A stretch of 64,000 nt of DNA from JAWVFM01 sp963843315 (GTDB taxonomy: Bacteria; Actinomycetota; Thermoleophilia; Solirubrobacterales; 70-9). Of the stretch, positions 26,401-36,533 are shown piece by piece. The first letter of the stretch is position 1. Every line of letters starts with the position of its first letter. The translations under genes and the position numbers were made by a program. The notes under the pieces are model-generated. The model searched no databases and was not told where the DNA came from. It saw only the letters and a program-made list of their open reading frames with translations. The stretch is from contig CAWJJU010000002.1 in NCBI GenBank assembly GCA_963843315.1, positions 558,001-622,000 of the forward strand, given 5' to 3'.

Positions 26401-26908
26401 TCAGCGTTCGAATCCGAATTCAGTGGGGGAGGCGTGCGACGGAGGTGGTGAAGCCGGGGCGGGTGGAGGCGGCGGCGGTGGGGGCGCGACGGTCGCCGGC
26501 GCCGGGGTGGCCACCGGAGTAGGTGCCGGCGCAGGAGCCGGCCGGAGCCGGGGCGGGTGTGGGCGTCGCTCCCCCCTCACGGGGGGAGGCGGGAGGGGCC
26601 GGGGCATTCGTCCCCGACGAGGCAGCCCGGCCGGGCGCGGGATGGGCCGGCGCGCTCGGATCGTGGCGGGCCCTGCGGAGGGGGCTCCGCGCTGGCTCGT
26701 GCCTTGGGACATGCGGCCGTTCCGGGGCCGAGTGCACGAGCTGCGGCGCCCGGGGGATTCCGACGTCGGCCGCGAGCGGGGGCGGGTCCGGACGGCGAAG
26801 CAGCGAGGGCACGAGGACGGCGCTCAGGCCAATCGCAAGGGCCACGGCGGCCGCCCTGGCGACGTTGGGCCATCTGATCGCGGGAAGTCCGTCCACCGGC
26901 GATTCCAA
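26401..26908 (-). CDS. Pro-rich single-TM protein, frameshifted
   Basis: The first frame (from 26908) gives a short cytosolic end, one membrane helix (ARAAAVALAIGLSAVLVPSLL) and a Pro/Arg-rich stretch. Near 26539 the composition jumps frame: one surplus G separates a TPAPAPA run from its continuation APAPTPVATPAPATV, followed by a run of prolines and ending HASPTEFGFER at 26401. Together they read as one anchored protein with a long proline-rich extracytoplasmic tail. The indel lies in repetitive GC-rich sequence, where errors are common. The secreted-protein gene follows after 10 bases. Confidence 0.5.
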
Positions 26909-26963
26909 GCCCGCAAGCGGGATTCGCGCCCCCGGAGGCCCGGGGCGGCCCAGGGTGCTCCGC

Positions 26964-26969
26964 TATAGT
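26964..26969 (+). promoter_or_regulatory. -10 box (TATAGT) for rpsF
   Basis: TATAGT ends 10 bases before the TTG start of rpsF, so the transcript would begin a few bases before or at the start codon. There is no Shine-Dalgarno in between. This fits leaderless or nearly leaderless expression. Confidence 0.5.
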
Positions 26970-26979
26970 CCCGCGCCGC

Positions 26980-27627
26980 TTGAGCCCTGCACCCGCAACC
27001 GAGTACGAGCTCGTCCTGATGCTCGACCCCGAGGCGCCCGACGCCCAGCGCGACAAGATCGTCGCCGACGCGCGCGGGCGCATCCAGTCGTCCGGCGAGG
27101 TCAAGCAGGACACCGACTGGGGCGTGCGCAAGATGGCCTACGAGATCAAGCAGCGAAACGAGGCCGACTACCGCTTCTTCCGCTTCCAGGGTCAGGCCGA
27201 GCTGCTCAACGCGCTCGACCACGAGCTGAAGATCGCCGACGGCGTTCTTCGCTTCCGGATCTTCAAGGTCGACGCTCGCCTGCCCGTCACGGTCCCGCCG
27301 GCTCCGACTCCGGGCTCCGCGCCCGTCGGACGCCCCGGACGCCGCGACGGCGACGAATCGGTTCCGGCGGCTGCCGAGCCGGCCGGCGATGCTTCCGCTG
27401 CCGAGGCTCCCGAGGCGCCCGCACCCGAGGCGCCGGTCGCCGATGCCGCCGAGGCGCCCGCCGAGGTTGCGAGCGAGCCCGCCGCCGAAGCGCCGGAGGC
27501 GCCGCCCGCGTCAGCGCCGGAGCCCGCGCCCGAGGCCACCGAGGAGCCGGTCGCCGAGCCTGCCCCCGCGGAGCCCCAGCCCGACGCCGCTCCCGACGGC
27601 GGCGAAGAGGGCGAACCCGCCGCCTAG
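26980..27627 (+). CDS. rpsF: ribosomal protein bS6 with long Ala/Pro/Glu tail
   Basis: Residues 1-105 form a normal bS6 domain (YELVLMLDPE, DWGVRKMAYEIK, ADYRFFRFQG, LKIADGVLRFRIFKV). Residues about 106-215 are a low-complexity tail made almost only of Ala, Pro and Glu, roughly doubling the usual size. bS6 binds bS18 on the 30S platform. The TTG start is the only one near the family N-terminus. A hairpin follows the stop. The order rpsF-ssb-(insert)-rpsR-rplI-dnaB is the usual cluster with an insertion. Confidence 0.92.
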   Translation: MSPAPATEYELVLMLDPEAPDAQRDKIVADARGRIQSSGEVKQDTDWGVRKMAYEIKQRNEADYRFFRFQGQAELLNALDHELKIADGVLRFRIFKVDARLPVTVPPAPTPGSAPVGRPGRRDGDESVPAAAEPAGDASAAEAPEAPAPEAPVADAAEAPAEVASEPAAEAPEAPPASAPEPAPEATEEPVAEPAPAEPQPDAAPDGGEEGEPAA

Positions 27628-27636
27628 GCTCGCGCG

Positions 27637-27659
27637 AAGGGCGCCGCAACGGCGCCTTT
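27637..27659 (+). terminator. hairpin after rpsF, terminator-like
   Basis: AAGGGCGCCG and CGGCGCCTTT can pair around a CAA loop, and TTTC follows. It lies 10 bases after the rpsF stop and may uncouple rpsF from ssb. Confidence 0.6.
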
Positions 27660-27769
27660 CTCGCCGGAAGCCGGGTTTTGCGGCTTCGGATTCCCCGCCA
27701 GGGGGAGAGAACGCGCCGGTCCCCTGCTTAGACTGGAAGTCGTAGCTGAGCAATGAAAGGAAGGGCCAG

Positions 27770-28231
27770 ATGGCCGCGAGCAACATCAACCGCGTGACGA
27801 TCACCGGCAACCTCACCAAGGACCCCGAGCTGCGCTCCCTGCAGAGCGGCACCGCGGTCTGCAAGCTTCGCATTGCGGTCAACACCCGTCGCAAGGACCA
27901 GAGCGGCCAGTGGGTCGACAAGCCGAACTACTTCGACGTCACGGTCTGGGGCGCGCAGGGCGAGAACTGCGCCAACTACCTCTCCAAGGGCAGGCCTGTC
28001 GCGATCGACGGCCGCCTCGAGTGGCGCGAGTGGGAGGCGCAGGATGGCTCCGGCAAGCGCCAGGCGGTCGAGATCGTCGCCGACACCGTGCAGTTCCTGG
28101 GCAGCCGCGACGGCGCCCCGTCGGGAGGCGGCGGCTTCACGGCTCAGTCCGACGTCCCGGCCGACACCTCGGACTTCACGAATCCCGAGCCGGCCGGCGT
28201 CGGCGCGACCGACGACGACATCCCGTTCTAG
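27770..28231 (+). CDS. ssb: single-stranded DNA-binding protein
   Basis: The 153-residue protein has an OB-fold N-terminal domain (NRVTITGNLTKDPELR, YFDVTVWGAQGENCANYLSKG, VAIDGRLEWREWE), a short flexible linker and the acidic tip DDDIPF that binds partner proteins. It covers ssDNA in replication and repair. GAAAGGAAGG precedes the ATG. A 142-base gap after rpsF contains the rpsF hairpin and a possible -10 (TAGACT near 27729), so ssb may have its own promoter. Confidence 0.94.
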   Translation: MAASNINRVTITGNLTKDPELRSLQSGTAVCKLRIAVNTRRKDQSGQWVDKPNYFDVTVWGAQGENCANYLSKGRPVAIDGRLEWREWEAQDGSGKRQAVEIVADTVQFLGSRDGAPSGGGGFTAQSDVPADTSDFTNPEPAGVGATDDDIPF

Positions 28232-28273
28232 CCGAGCGGCGCTCCACGCGTCGTCCTCATCGAGAGTCAAGAA

Positions 28274-28296
28274 CCCGCCGCCGGCCTGACGGCGGG
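28274..28296 (+). terminator. hairpin after ssb, terminator-like
   Basis: CCCGCCG pairs with CGGCGGG around a 9-base loop, 43 bases after the ssb stop. No T-run follows. It separates ssb from the decayed signalling genes. Confidence 0.45.
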
Positions 28297-28316
28297 CTAG
28301 CTCAGCCGTAGTTCCG

Positions 28317-29407
28317 GTGTCCCGTTCCGACGATCAGAGGGCGCTGCTGGAATCGGCCGAGCGCGTCGCGCAGATCGGCAGCTGGGAGTGGACGCCCGAA
28401 ACCGGCGAGCTTCTCTGGTCCGACAACCTCTTCCGGCTATTTGGGTCTGGCGCCGGGATCGGTGACGCCGTCGCCGACCTGGTGATGGAGATGACCCACC
28501 CGGACGACCGGGAGCGACAGGCGCGGGAGGTCGAGCGGGTCCGGGCGGGCGCGACCTATCAGCGATTCGACTATCGGATCGTTCGCCCGGACGGCTCGAC
28601 CCGGCACCTGCGCTCCACGCTGGCCGAGATCACGGAGCGAGGGAGGCCACACAGGATCCTGGGCACGGTCCAGGACGTCACCGACCAGCGACGCGCCGAG
28701 GGCGAGATCGCCGCCCACGTCGCTGTCTCGGAGGCGCTGATCGAGTGGGAATCGTTTGAACAGGGCGTCGAGAACCTGCTTCGAAAGCTCGCCGAGGCGC
28801 TGGACTGCGTCATCGGCGTTCTCTGGGTGCCGGACGGGGAGAAGCTGATCGCACGCGTCCTTCTGGCGCAGGCGCGACTTCGGCGAGGGCGACGATTTCG
28901 AGACTGCCACCTGGAAGGCTCCGGCTTGGTGCGGGTGAAGGTCTTCCGGGTCGCGTCTGGCAGGCGAGAGCCCCGACGGCGCTGAACGACCTCGGCGATT
29001 TCCATGGGTACCTGCGCACCGAGGAGGCCGGCATCGCCGGCCTGCGCGGGGCGGTGGCCTTCGCCGTGCTCGATGGCGAGGAGGTGCTGGCGGTGTCGAG
29101 CTCTACTCCTGCGAGGACGCCGAGCCGAGCGAGCGGCTGTTGCGCTGCCTGGTCGGCATCGGCCACGAGCTGGGCCAGTTCCTCGCGCGACATCGCGGTG
29201 AGCTGGGTCGCGCCCCGCTGACGGCGCGCGAGATCGAGGTGCTCCAGCTCGCCGCGCGAGGCAACTCGGCGGCGCAGATCGCCGAGCGGCTGACGATCAG
29301 CTCCTCGACGGTGAAGACCCACTTCGAGCATGTCTACGCGAAGCTCGAGGTTCGGGGATCGCGTCGCGGCCGTGGCGAAGGCCATTCGCGAGGGTTTCGT
29401 CGAGTAG
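28317..29407 (+). pseudogene. decayed PAS-GAF-LuxR-type regulator
   Basis: The first 180 residues read well: a PAS domain (AQIGSWEWTPETGELLWSDNLFRLFG, YRIVRPDGSTRHLRS, GTVQDVTDQRRAE) and the start of a GAF domain. After about 28868 the protein is spread over several frames: LNDLGDFHGYLRTEEAGI, then from about 29096 ELYSCEDAEPSERLLRCLVG, then a LuxR helix-turn-helix (LTAREIEVLQLAARG, ISSSTVKTHFEHVYAKLE). A last shift near 29346 leads to DRVAAVAKAIREGFVE and the TAG. At least four frameshifts make it non-functional as read. It resembles the gene that follows in its PAS sequence. Confidence 0.75.
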
Positions 29408-29594
29408 TTGTCCGATCCGTCCAAAGATCGGCCGATCGACCGATAGCCGAACGGTTCCGGGGGGCTTGGCTATGTACGCACGTGCGCGTCATCGGCGCAG
29501 GACCAGACGCAGAGTCGTCAAGGCACCACACATATGGCAATGCCCAGAACCGACACGAGCGGTTCGCCGAAGGACAGCGCTCAACCGGGTTCGC

Positions 29595-31467
29595 ATGAAG
29601 CAGGACAGGGCAGCCCCCGAGCGCTCCGTGCTCGATCAAGCCGAGCAGCTCGCCCGAACCGGGAGCTGGGATTGGGACCTCGGGACAGATGTGCTCCGGT
29701 GGTCGGACAACATGTTCCGCCTCCTGGGCCTCGAGCCCGGCGAGGTCACCCCGACCCCCGACTATGTCCTCGGGCGGATACATCCGGAGGATCGCGAGGA
29801 CGTCGCGCGGGAGCTGGATTCAGCCAGAGCGGTGGGTGCTCTTCCCCGGGTCACCTACCGAATCACCTGGCCTGACGGCAGCGTCCGGGTCCTCCGCGCC
29901 TATTCCGCTGTTGCGGCGGCGGATGAGGGTCGCCCGACGCGGCTCTCGGCTGCGTTCAGGACATCACCGAGCTCGCCGAGGCGCAGCGACAGACGGCTGA
30001 ATCACTGACCCTCGTCGAAACGCTGCAGTCGACGGCGCCGGTGGGGTTTGCGTTCGTGGACCGCGACTTTCGCATCGTTCGCGTCAACGAGACTCTCGCC
30101 GAGGTGAACGGCGCTCCGGTGGAGGAGCAGATCGGTCGGACCGTCGCCGAGGTCGTTCCCGACGTCTGGGCCCGGATGGAGCCCGTTTACCGTCGCGTGC
30201 TGGAGGCCGGCGAAGCCGTGGTCAACCTGGAGGTCGACCGCGAGCGCAGCGAGACCCGGGATCGTCGTCACTGGCTCGCCAGCTACTACCCGGTCCGCAT
30301 CGACGACGAGGTGATTGGAGTCGGCGTCGTGGTGGTCGACATCACCGACCGCGAGGAGGCCGAGCACTTTCGCTCGGCCGTGATGGACACCATGGTGGAG
30401 GGCTCTACACGCTCGATGGCGAAGGCCGCCTGACGTTCATGAACTCCGCAGCCTCGAGGATTCTGGGTTGGACGAGGAGGAACTGCGCGGGAAGGACATG
30501 CACTCCGCCATCCATTTCCAGACGCCGACGGAGCGCCGCACCCGCCTGAGGATTGCGAGCTGCTGAAGGTCAGGACGGAGGGCCGGGCCGTTCGAGTGGC
30601 TCATGACGCTTTCACGCGCAAGGACGGCTCGATCTGTCCGGTCGCCTATTCGTCCGCGCCTCTGCTGGACGGGACGAGGGTCCGTGGGGTCGTCGTCGTG
30701 TTTCGCGACATCAGCGCGGAGCAGGCCGAGGAGGACCGGGTCAAGCGCGAGTTGGACACCCTCGCCTGGGTCGGCCGGGTCAGGGACGCGCTCGATGAAG
30801 ACAGGATGGTGCTGTACTCCCAGCCGATCGTTCCCCTGGCGGGTGGGCCGCCGAGCCAGGAGCTGCTGCTGCGAATGGTCGGCCAGGGCGGCGAGATCAT
30901 CCCGCCGGGGAGCTTCCTTCCGGTGGCTGAGAAATATGGGCTGATCGGTGAGATCGATCGCTGGGTCATCCGCCAGGCGATGCGCTTGGCTGCCGACGGT
31001 CAGCGCCTCGAAGCGAATCTCTCGGCGGAGTCCATCGGCGATCTGGATCTGCTCCCCTGATCGAGCGGGAGCTGCGCAATGCGCATGCCGATCCATCGAA
31101 CATCGTCTTCGAGATCACCGAGACGGCCTTGATGAGAATGCCGAGGCGGGGCAGGCGTTCGTTCGTGGCTTGAGCGAGATCGGTTGTGGCGTGGCGCTCG
31201 ACGACTTCGGCACGGGGTTCGGAACCTTCACCTACCTGAAGGAGCTTGCCAATCGACTATCTGAAGATCGACATCGAGTTCGTGCGGGACCTGGCGACTA
31301 ATAAGGCGAACGATCACCTGGTCAAGGCGATCGTCGGCCTGGCGCGGGACTTCGGCTATCAGACGATCGCCGAGGGGGTCGAGGACGCAGAAACGCTGGC
31401 CCTTCTGGAGGGGCATGGCGTTGACTTTGCGCAAGGCTTCCACCTCGGACGGCCGGCGCCGATCTAG
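29595..31467 (+). pseudogene. decayed PAS-PAS-EAL (c-di-GMP phosphodiesterase-like) gene
   Basis: Starting at MKQDRAAPERSVLDQ, a first PAS domain (ARTGSWDWDLGTDVLRWSDN) is followed in shifting frames by a second (TAPVGFAFVDRDFRIVRVNE), a third PAS-like piece (CPVAYSSAPLLDGTRVRG) and an EAL domain (QELLLRMVGQGG, DDFGTGFGTFTYL, IDYLKIDIEFVRDL, TIAEGVEDAETL). The EAL signature itself reads ELLLR. Breaks occur near 29945, 30403, 30470, 30535, 31056, 31133 and 31243, at least seven in 1.9 kb. When whole it would have hydrolysed or sensed c-di-GMP. It shares its first PAS type with the preceding pseudogene. Confidence 0.75.
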
Positions 31468-31480
31468 CCGACCAAACCGC

Positions 31481-31651
31481 TCGACCACCTCGTACTTCGA
31501 TCGGCAGGTCACCCTCTACGGGTCAGTCCTGGAGGCGGGGGTGGCGACCGGCGCGTTTTCCCTGCGCGGGCCCGCCGCGGAGCTCGCCCGGAGCATGGTC
31601 GCCCTCGAGGACGGCGGCAGCAGCCAGGCTCTGCGAGCTGGTCGAAGCCTG
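31481..31651 (+). pseudogene. remnant of a TetR-family regulator C-terminus
   Basis: One frame reads YFDRQVTLYGSVLEAGVATG, then AFSLRGPAAELARSMVALEDG. This is the typical C-terminal ligand-domain pattern of TetR regulators. No DNA-binding N-terminal part is present. The scrap lies between the EAL pseudogene and rpsR, so several genes have been lost from this interval. Beyond it, up to the rpsR start, only GC-rich sequence without a gene is seen. Confidence 0.5.
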
Positions 31652-31755
31652 GCGCTCGCGGCTATCATCCCGGTTCGGTGTGCCGCCCCTGCGGGCGGCG
31701 CGTTGCCGATAGGGACCATGAACGACGCACGTGACCACTTCCGGAGGAACGCCTG

Positions 31756-32031
31756 ATGGCGCCTCGTGAGCGACCCGGCCAGAGCGGCCCGGGCGGCGCG
31801 CGCCGCCGCCGCGGGCCCTCCGATCGCTTTCGCCCGCGGAAGTACACGCGCATCAACGTCGCGGAGATCGACTACAAGGATCTGACGCTGCTGCGCCGGT
31901 TCATCTCCGACCGCGGCAAGGTCCGCTCCCGTCGCGTAACCGGCCTCTCGAGGCTCCATCAGCGCCAGCTTGCGCTGGCGGTGAAGCGCGCCCGGGAGAT
32001 CGCCCTGCTCCCCTACGTCGGCGAGAGGTAG
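31756..32031 (+). CDS. rpsR: ribosomal protein bS18
   Basis: The 91-residue basic protein has an extended Gly/Arg/Pro N-terminus and the bS18 core (FRPRKYTRINVAEIDYKDLTLL given in part, then KVRSRRVTGLSRLHQRQL and VKRAREIALLPYVG). It pairs with bS6 on the small subunit. GGAGGAA precedes the ATG at good spacing. rplI follows after 3 bases. No Cys cluster is present, so it is the zinc-free form. Confidence 0.95.
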   Translation: MAPRERPGQSGPGGARRRRGPSDRFRPRKYTRINVAEIDYKDLTLLRRFISDRGKVRSRRVTGLSRLHQRQLALAVKRAREIALLPYVGER

Positions 32032-32034
32032 GCG

Positions 32035-32487
32035 GTGGCTCAGGCCATCCTGCTGAAGGACGTCGAGGACCTGGGCCAGGCGGGCGACGCCATCGACGTC
32101 TCGTCCGGCTACCTGCGCAACTACCTCCAGCCGCGCAAGCTGGCTCAGCCGGCGACGCGCGCCGCGCTGGAGGACGCCGCTCGCCGTCGCGATGCCGCGG
32201 AGAAGGCGGCAACCGAGGCCGCAGAGCGCGCGGGCGAAACCGCGGCGCTGCTCTCGAAGACCGTTCTCACCATCCAGCACCGCGCCGGCGAGGACGGCAA
32301 GCTCTTCGGCTCCGTCACGGCCAAGGAGATCGCCGACGCGATCGCCGAGGCGCGCAACATCCGTATCGAGCGCAAGAAGATCCGGCTCGACGAGCCGATT
32401 CGCTCGACCGGCACCTACATGGTCGACGTCGAGGTCGCCACCGACTCGGTGGCCCGCGTGAAGACCATCGTGGCCGAGCTGCATTAG
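32035..32487 (+). CDS. rplI: ribosomal protein bL9
   Basis: The 150-residue protein has the bL9 N-terminal domain (AILLKDVEDLGQAGDAIDVS, GYLRNYLQPRKLA), the long connecting helix rich in Ala, Glu and Arg, and the C-terminal domain (LFGSVTAKEIADAI, RIERKKIRLDEPI). GTG start, 3 bases after rpsR, so coupled. A GGGGGG/CCCCCC hairpin follows the stop. Confidence 0.95.
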   Translation: MAQAILLKDVEDLGQAGDAIDVSSGYLRNYLQPRKLAQPATRAALEDAARRRDAAEKAATEAAERAGETAALLSKTVLTIQHRAGEDGKLFGSVTAKEIADAIAEARNIRIERKKIRLDEPIRSTGTYMVDVEVATDSVARVKTIVAELH

Positions 32488-32492
32488 ACGCT

Positions 32493-32510
32493 GGGGGGCT
32501 CAGACCCCCC
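32493..32510 (+). terminator. G6/C6 hairpin after rplI
   Basis: GGGGGG-CTCAGA-CCCCCC lies 5 bases after the rplI stop. Its centre TCAGACCCC matches the repeat family seen before thiL and in nuoN, so it may be a variant of that element serving as a terminator. Confidence 0.5.
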
Positions 32511-32642
32511 GGAACAACAGCCGCAAATCGCGCCTTCTCGCCTTTCGGGGCGCCCGGCCATGTGCTTTTCTCGAACGGGGAGCGTTCCGCCGCCCCGATG
32601 CCTCTAATTGAGGGAGTGAGGCTCCCCCACCCGAAGCAGCGA

Positions 32643-34106
32643 ATGGCCACCGCCGAGACCAACCTTCCCCCCCAGAACCTCGAGGCCGAGGAGTCCGTGC
32701 TGGGGGCAATGATGGTCTCCGAGAGCGCCATCGAGCCCGTGCTCCTCGACGTCCGCCTGCGCGAGGAGGACTTCTACCGCGAGCGCAACCGCCTGGTCTT
32801 CAAGGCGATCAGGACCCTCGACGAGCGCGGGCAGGCGGTCGACGCGCTCACGGTCGCCGAGCAGCTGACGCAGTCGGGCGAGCTCAGCGAGGCCGGCGGC
32901 CGTGACGCGGTCGTCTCGCTCGCCTCCACCACGCCGGCCCCCGGGAACGCCCGTCACTACGCGGGCATCGTCAAGCAGAACGCGCTGCTGCGACGCCTCC
33001 TCACCACGGCACAGCGCATCGAGCGCTCTGTCCACGAGCACGAGGGCGAGCCGCAGGAGCTCGTCGAGCGCGCGGAGGCGGCGCTGTTCAAGGTGGCCCA
33101 CTCCGAGCAGGCGGAGGACTTCCACGAGCTCGCCGAGATCCTCGAGAGCGAGGTCGCCCGCCTCGAGGAGATCGCCCGCACGGGCGGCGGGATCACCGGC
33201 ACCGCGTCCGGATTCCACGACCTCGACACCATCACCGGCGGCTTCCAGCCCGGCAACCTGATCATCATGGCCGCCCGCCCGGGCATGGGCAAGTCGGGCC
33301 TCGTGGCCAACATCGCCGAGCACGTGGCGACCAAGGAGCACCGGCCGGTCGCCTTCTTCTCCCTCGAGATGTCGGAGATGGAGCTGGCCCAGCGGCTCAT
33401 CGCCAAGCGGGCGAAGATCTCCTCGGACAAGTTGCGCAAGGGCAAGGTCTCCGAGAGCGACTGGAAGCGCGTGCTGCGGGTCTGCAACGAGCTGGAGTCG
33501 GCGCCGCTCTGGATCGACGAGTCCTCCGATCTGTCGATCCTCGACCTGCGCGGCAAGGCCAGGCGCCTGCACGCCCGCGAGATCGACGCCGGCCGCGGGG
33601 GCCTGGCGTTGATCATCGTCGACTACATCCAGCTCATGCGCGCGGAGGACCCGCGGATCAACCGCGTCGAGCAGGTCGGCCAGATGAGCCGCGGGCTGAA
33701 GCTCCTGGCCCGCGACCTCAAGGTCCCGGTCATCGCGCTGTCCCAGCTCTCGCGGGCGCCCGAGCAGCGATCGGGCCGGGACAAGCGCCCGATCCTCTCG
33801 GACCTGCGCGAGTCGGGGAACCTGGAGCAGGACGCCGACATGGTCGCCTTCATCTTCCGCGAGGACTACTACGCGAACTTCGACACCGAGGACGAGTCCG
33901 AGGAGCGCCGCCAGGAGCGCGAGGAGCTCCAGGGGATCGCCGAGCTCATCGTCCGCAAGAACCGCAATGGCCCCACCGACACGGTGAAGCTCGCGTTCAA
34001 CCAGGAATACGCCTCGTTCGCCACCCTGGCGCACGCCGATCGCCATGCCGGCGCCCCGCCGGCAGCCGACGACGCGCCCCCGATCATCAGCGCCGCCGAC
34101 GAGTGA
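32643..34106 (+). CDS. dnaB: replicative DNA helicase
   Basis: The 487-residue protein has the DnaB N-terminal domain (PPQNLEAEESVLGAMM), a linker and the RecA-like motor with Walker A ARPGMGKS (residues 211-218), Walker B LIIVDYIQLM, and GLKLLARDLKVPVIALSQLSR. No intein was seen. It unwinds DNA at the fork. ATG 32643 gives the family N-terminus; earlier in-frame starts would add an odd leader. Its stop overlaps the GTG of the DnaC-like gene, which supports a functional pairing. Confidence 0.95.
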   Translation: MATAETNLPPQNLEAEESVLGAMMVSESAIEPVLLDVRLREEDFYRERNRLVFKAIRTLDERGQAVDALTVAEQLTQSGELSEAGGRDAVVSLASTTPAPGNARHYAGIVKQNALLRRLLTTAQRIERSVHEHEGEPQELVERAEAALFKVAHSEQAEDFHELAEILESEVARLEEIARTGGGITGTASGFHDLDTITGGFQPGNLIIMAARPGMGKSGLVANIAEHVATKEHRPVAFFSLEMSEMELAQRLIAKRAKISSDKLRKGKVSESDWKRVLRVCNELESAPLWIDESSDLSILDLRGKARRLHAREIDAGRGGLALIIVDYIQLMRAEDPRINRVEQVGQMSRGLKLLARDLKVPVIALSQLSRAPEQRSGRDKRPILSDLRESGNLEQDADMVAFIFREDYYANFDTEDESEERRQEREELQGIAELIVRKNRNGPTDTVKLAFNQEYASFATLAHADRHAGAPPAADDAPPIISAADE

Positions 34107-34816
34107 GCGGCCAGGTCGAGAGGCTCCCGCGGACCTGTCCGCTGGGCCGTTGCGACGGCGGCGGCTGGATCATCGACGACGACAACGTCGCGACCCCATG
34201 CGAGTGCCGCGAGCGGCGCCTGGTGCAGGCGCGCTCGCGCGGCGTCAACAAGACGCTTCCGCCCCGGTACCGCGACGTTTCGTTCAACGCTCCCCCGGTC
34301 AGCGACATGGCTCGAGCTGCGGAGTCCCGCCTCGCGGTGTCTTTTGTGCAGGATTTCGCGGACCAGATTCATGAGCGCCTCGATGAAGGACGGGGTCTTT
34401 GGCTCTGGGGGGATGTCGGGACCGGGAAGACGACGCTCGCAATGCTCGTGTCGAAGTGCGCGATCGAGGCGGGCCGCACTGTCGCCGTTTACTCGCTCCC
34501 CCGACTCCTCGCCCGAATTCGCCGCACCTACGATGCGACCGACGAGTCCTACCTCGGGTTCTTCAGGCGACTGACGTCAGTCGATCTGCTGCACATCGAC
34601 GATCTGGGAGCTGAGAAGCAGAGTGAATGGGTGCTGGAGCAGCTCTATTCGATCGTCGACGAGCGTTACGTCACCAAGAGGTCCCTGGTGGTCACAACCA
34701 ACCTCAACGAGGAAAAGCTCAGAGAGCAGATAGGTGAACGAACGGTCTCGCGCCTTGTGGAGATATGTGGCGACCCGTGGCCGCTACACGGGAAAGACCG
34801 CCGCTACGCTGCGTAG
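34103..34816 (+). CDS. DnaC/DnaI-like ATPase, probable helicase loader
   Basis: The 237-residue protein has an N-terminal Cys cluster (CPLGRCDGG, then PCECRERR), as in primosomal DnaC/DnaI relatives, and an AAA+ domain with Walker A GDVGTGKTT and Walker B LLHIDDLGAE, followed by SLVVTTNLN (sensor I) and RTVSRLVEICG. GTG start overlaps the dnaB stop (GTGA). Coupling to dnaB suggests it loads or remodels DnaB. IstB-like transposition helpers share this fold, but no transposase is present. Confidence 0.82.
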   Translation: MSGQVERLPRTCPLGRCDGGGWIIDDDNVATPCECRERRLVQARSRGVNKTLPPRYRDVSFNAPPVSDMARAAESRLAVSFVQDFADQIHERLDEGRGLWLWGDVGTGKTTLAMLVSKCAIEAGRTVAVYSLPRLLARIRRTYDATDESYLGFFRRLTSVDLLHIDDLGAEKQSEWVLEQLYSIVDERYVTKRSLVVTTNLNEEKLREQIGERTVSRLVEICGDPWPLHGKDRRYAA

Positions 34817-34819
34817 CGA

Positions 34820-35194
34820 ATGGCCCTCGTCTCCGGCACCGACTTCATCACCCTCGGCACGCGCGACATCGCCGCCGCCGAGAAGTTCTACACCGAGGTC
34901 CTCGAGCTGCCGATCGGCAAGCGCTGGGGCCAGATGCCCGGCGTCGAGTTCGAGACGGGCAACCTCACCATCGCGGTGATGCAGACCGACGCCTTCGGGT
35001 TCGACTTCGAGCCTCACTCGCTGCCGGTTGAGTTCCACGTCGACGACTTCGAGGCGGCCAAGGCCCAGCTCGAGTCGCGGGGAGTCGAGTTTCGGGGCGA
35101 GACGATCGACTCCGGCGTCTGCTTCCAGGCGTTCTTCTCGGATCCCGACGGGAATGCGCTGGCAATACATCATCGGTATGCCCCAGCGGCCTAG
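34820..35194 (+). CDS. VOC family protein (glyoxalase-like)
   Basis: The 124-residue protein has two beta-alpha-beta-beta-beta modules: FITLGTRDIAAAEKFYTEVL with EFETGNLTIAVM, and VEFHVDDFEAAKAQLESRG with CFQAFFSDPDGNALAIHHR. Possible metal ligands are a His in the second half and the Glu/His near the end. The family covers lyases, dioxygenases and resistance proteins, so the substrate is unknown. It starts 3 bases after the DnaC-like stop and lies 32 bases before purA. Confidence 0.8.
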   Translation: MALVSGTDFITLGTRDIAAAEKFYTEVLELPIGKRWGQMPGVEFETGNLTIAVMQTDAFGFDFEPHSLPVEFHVDDFEAAKAQLESRGVEFRGETIDSGVCFQAFFSDPDGNALAIHHRYAPAA

Positions 35195-35211
35195 GCGCCG
35201 CCCCCGACCCT

Positions 35212-35217
35212 CATAAT
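35212..35217 (+). promoter_or_regulatory. -10 box (CATAAT) for purA
   Basis: CATAAT ends 9 bases before the purA ATG, with no Shine-Dalgarno between. A leaderless transcript is likely. Confidence 0.45.
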
Positions 35218-35226
35218 CCCCCGGCC

Positions 35227-36528
<1,302 letters not shown>

Positions 36529-36533
36529 GCCGA

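Noticed and set aside
26401..26960. Plus-strand Gly/Arg-rich frames opposite the Pro-rich protein
   Set aside because: Gly/Arg-rich translation is the expected mirror of a proline-rich coding strand. The minus strand has a TM helix and a sensible C-terminus.
34103..34816. IstB-like transposition helper
   Set aside because: There is no adjacent IstA-like transposase or terminal inverted repeats, and it overlaps dnaB, so a helicase-loader role is more likely.
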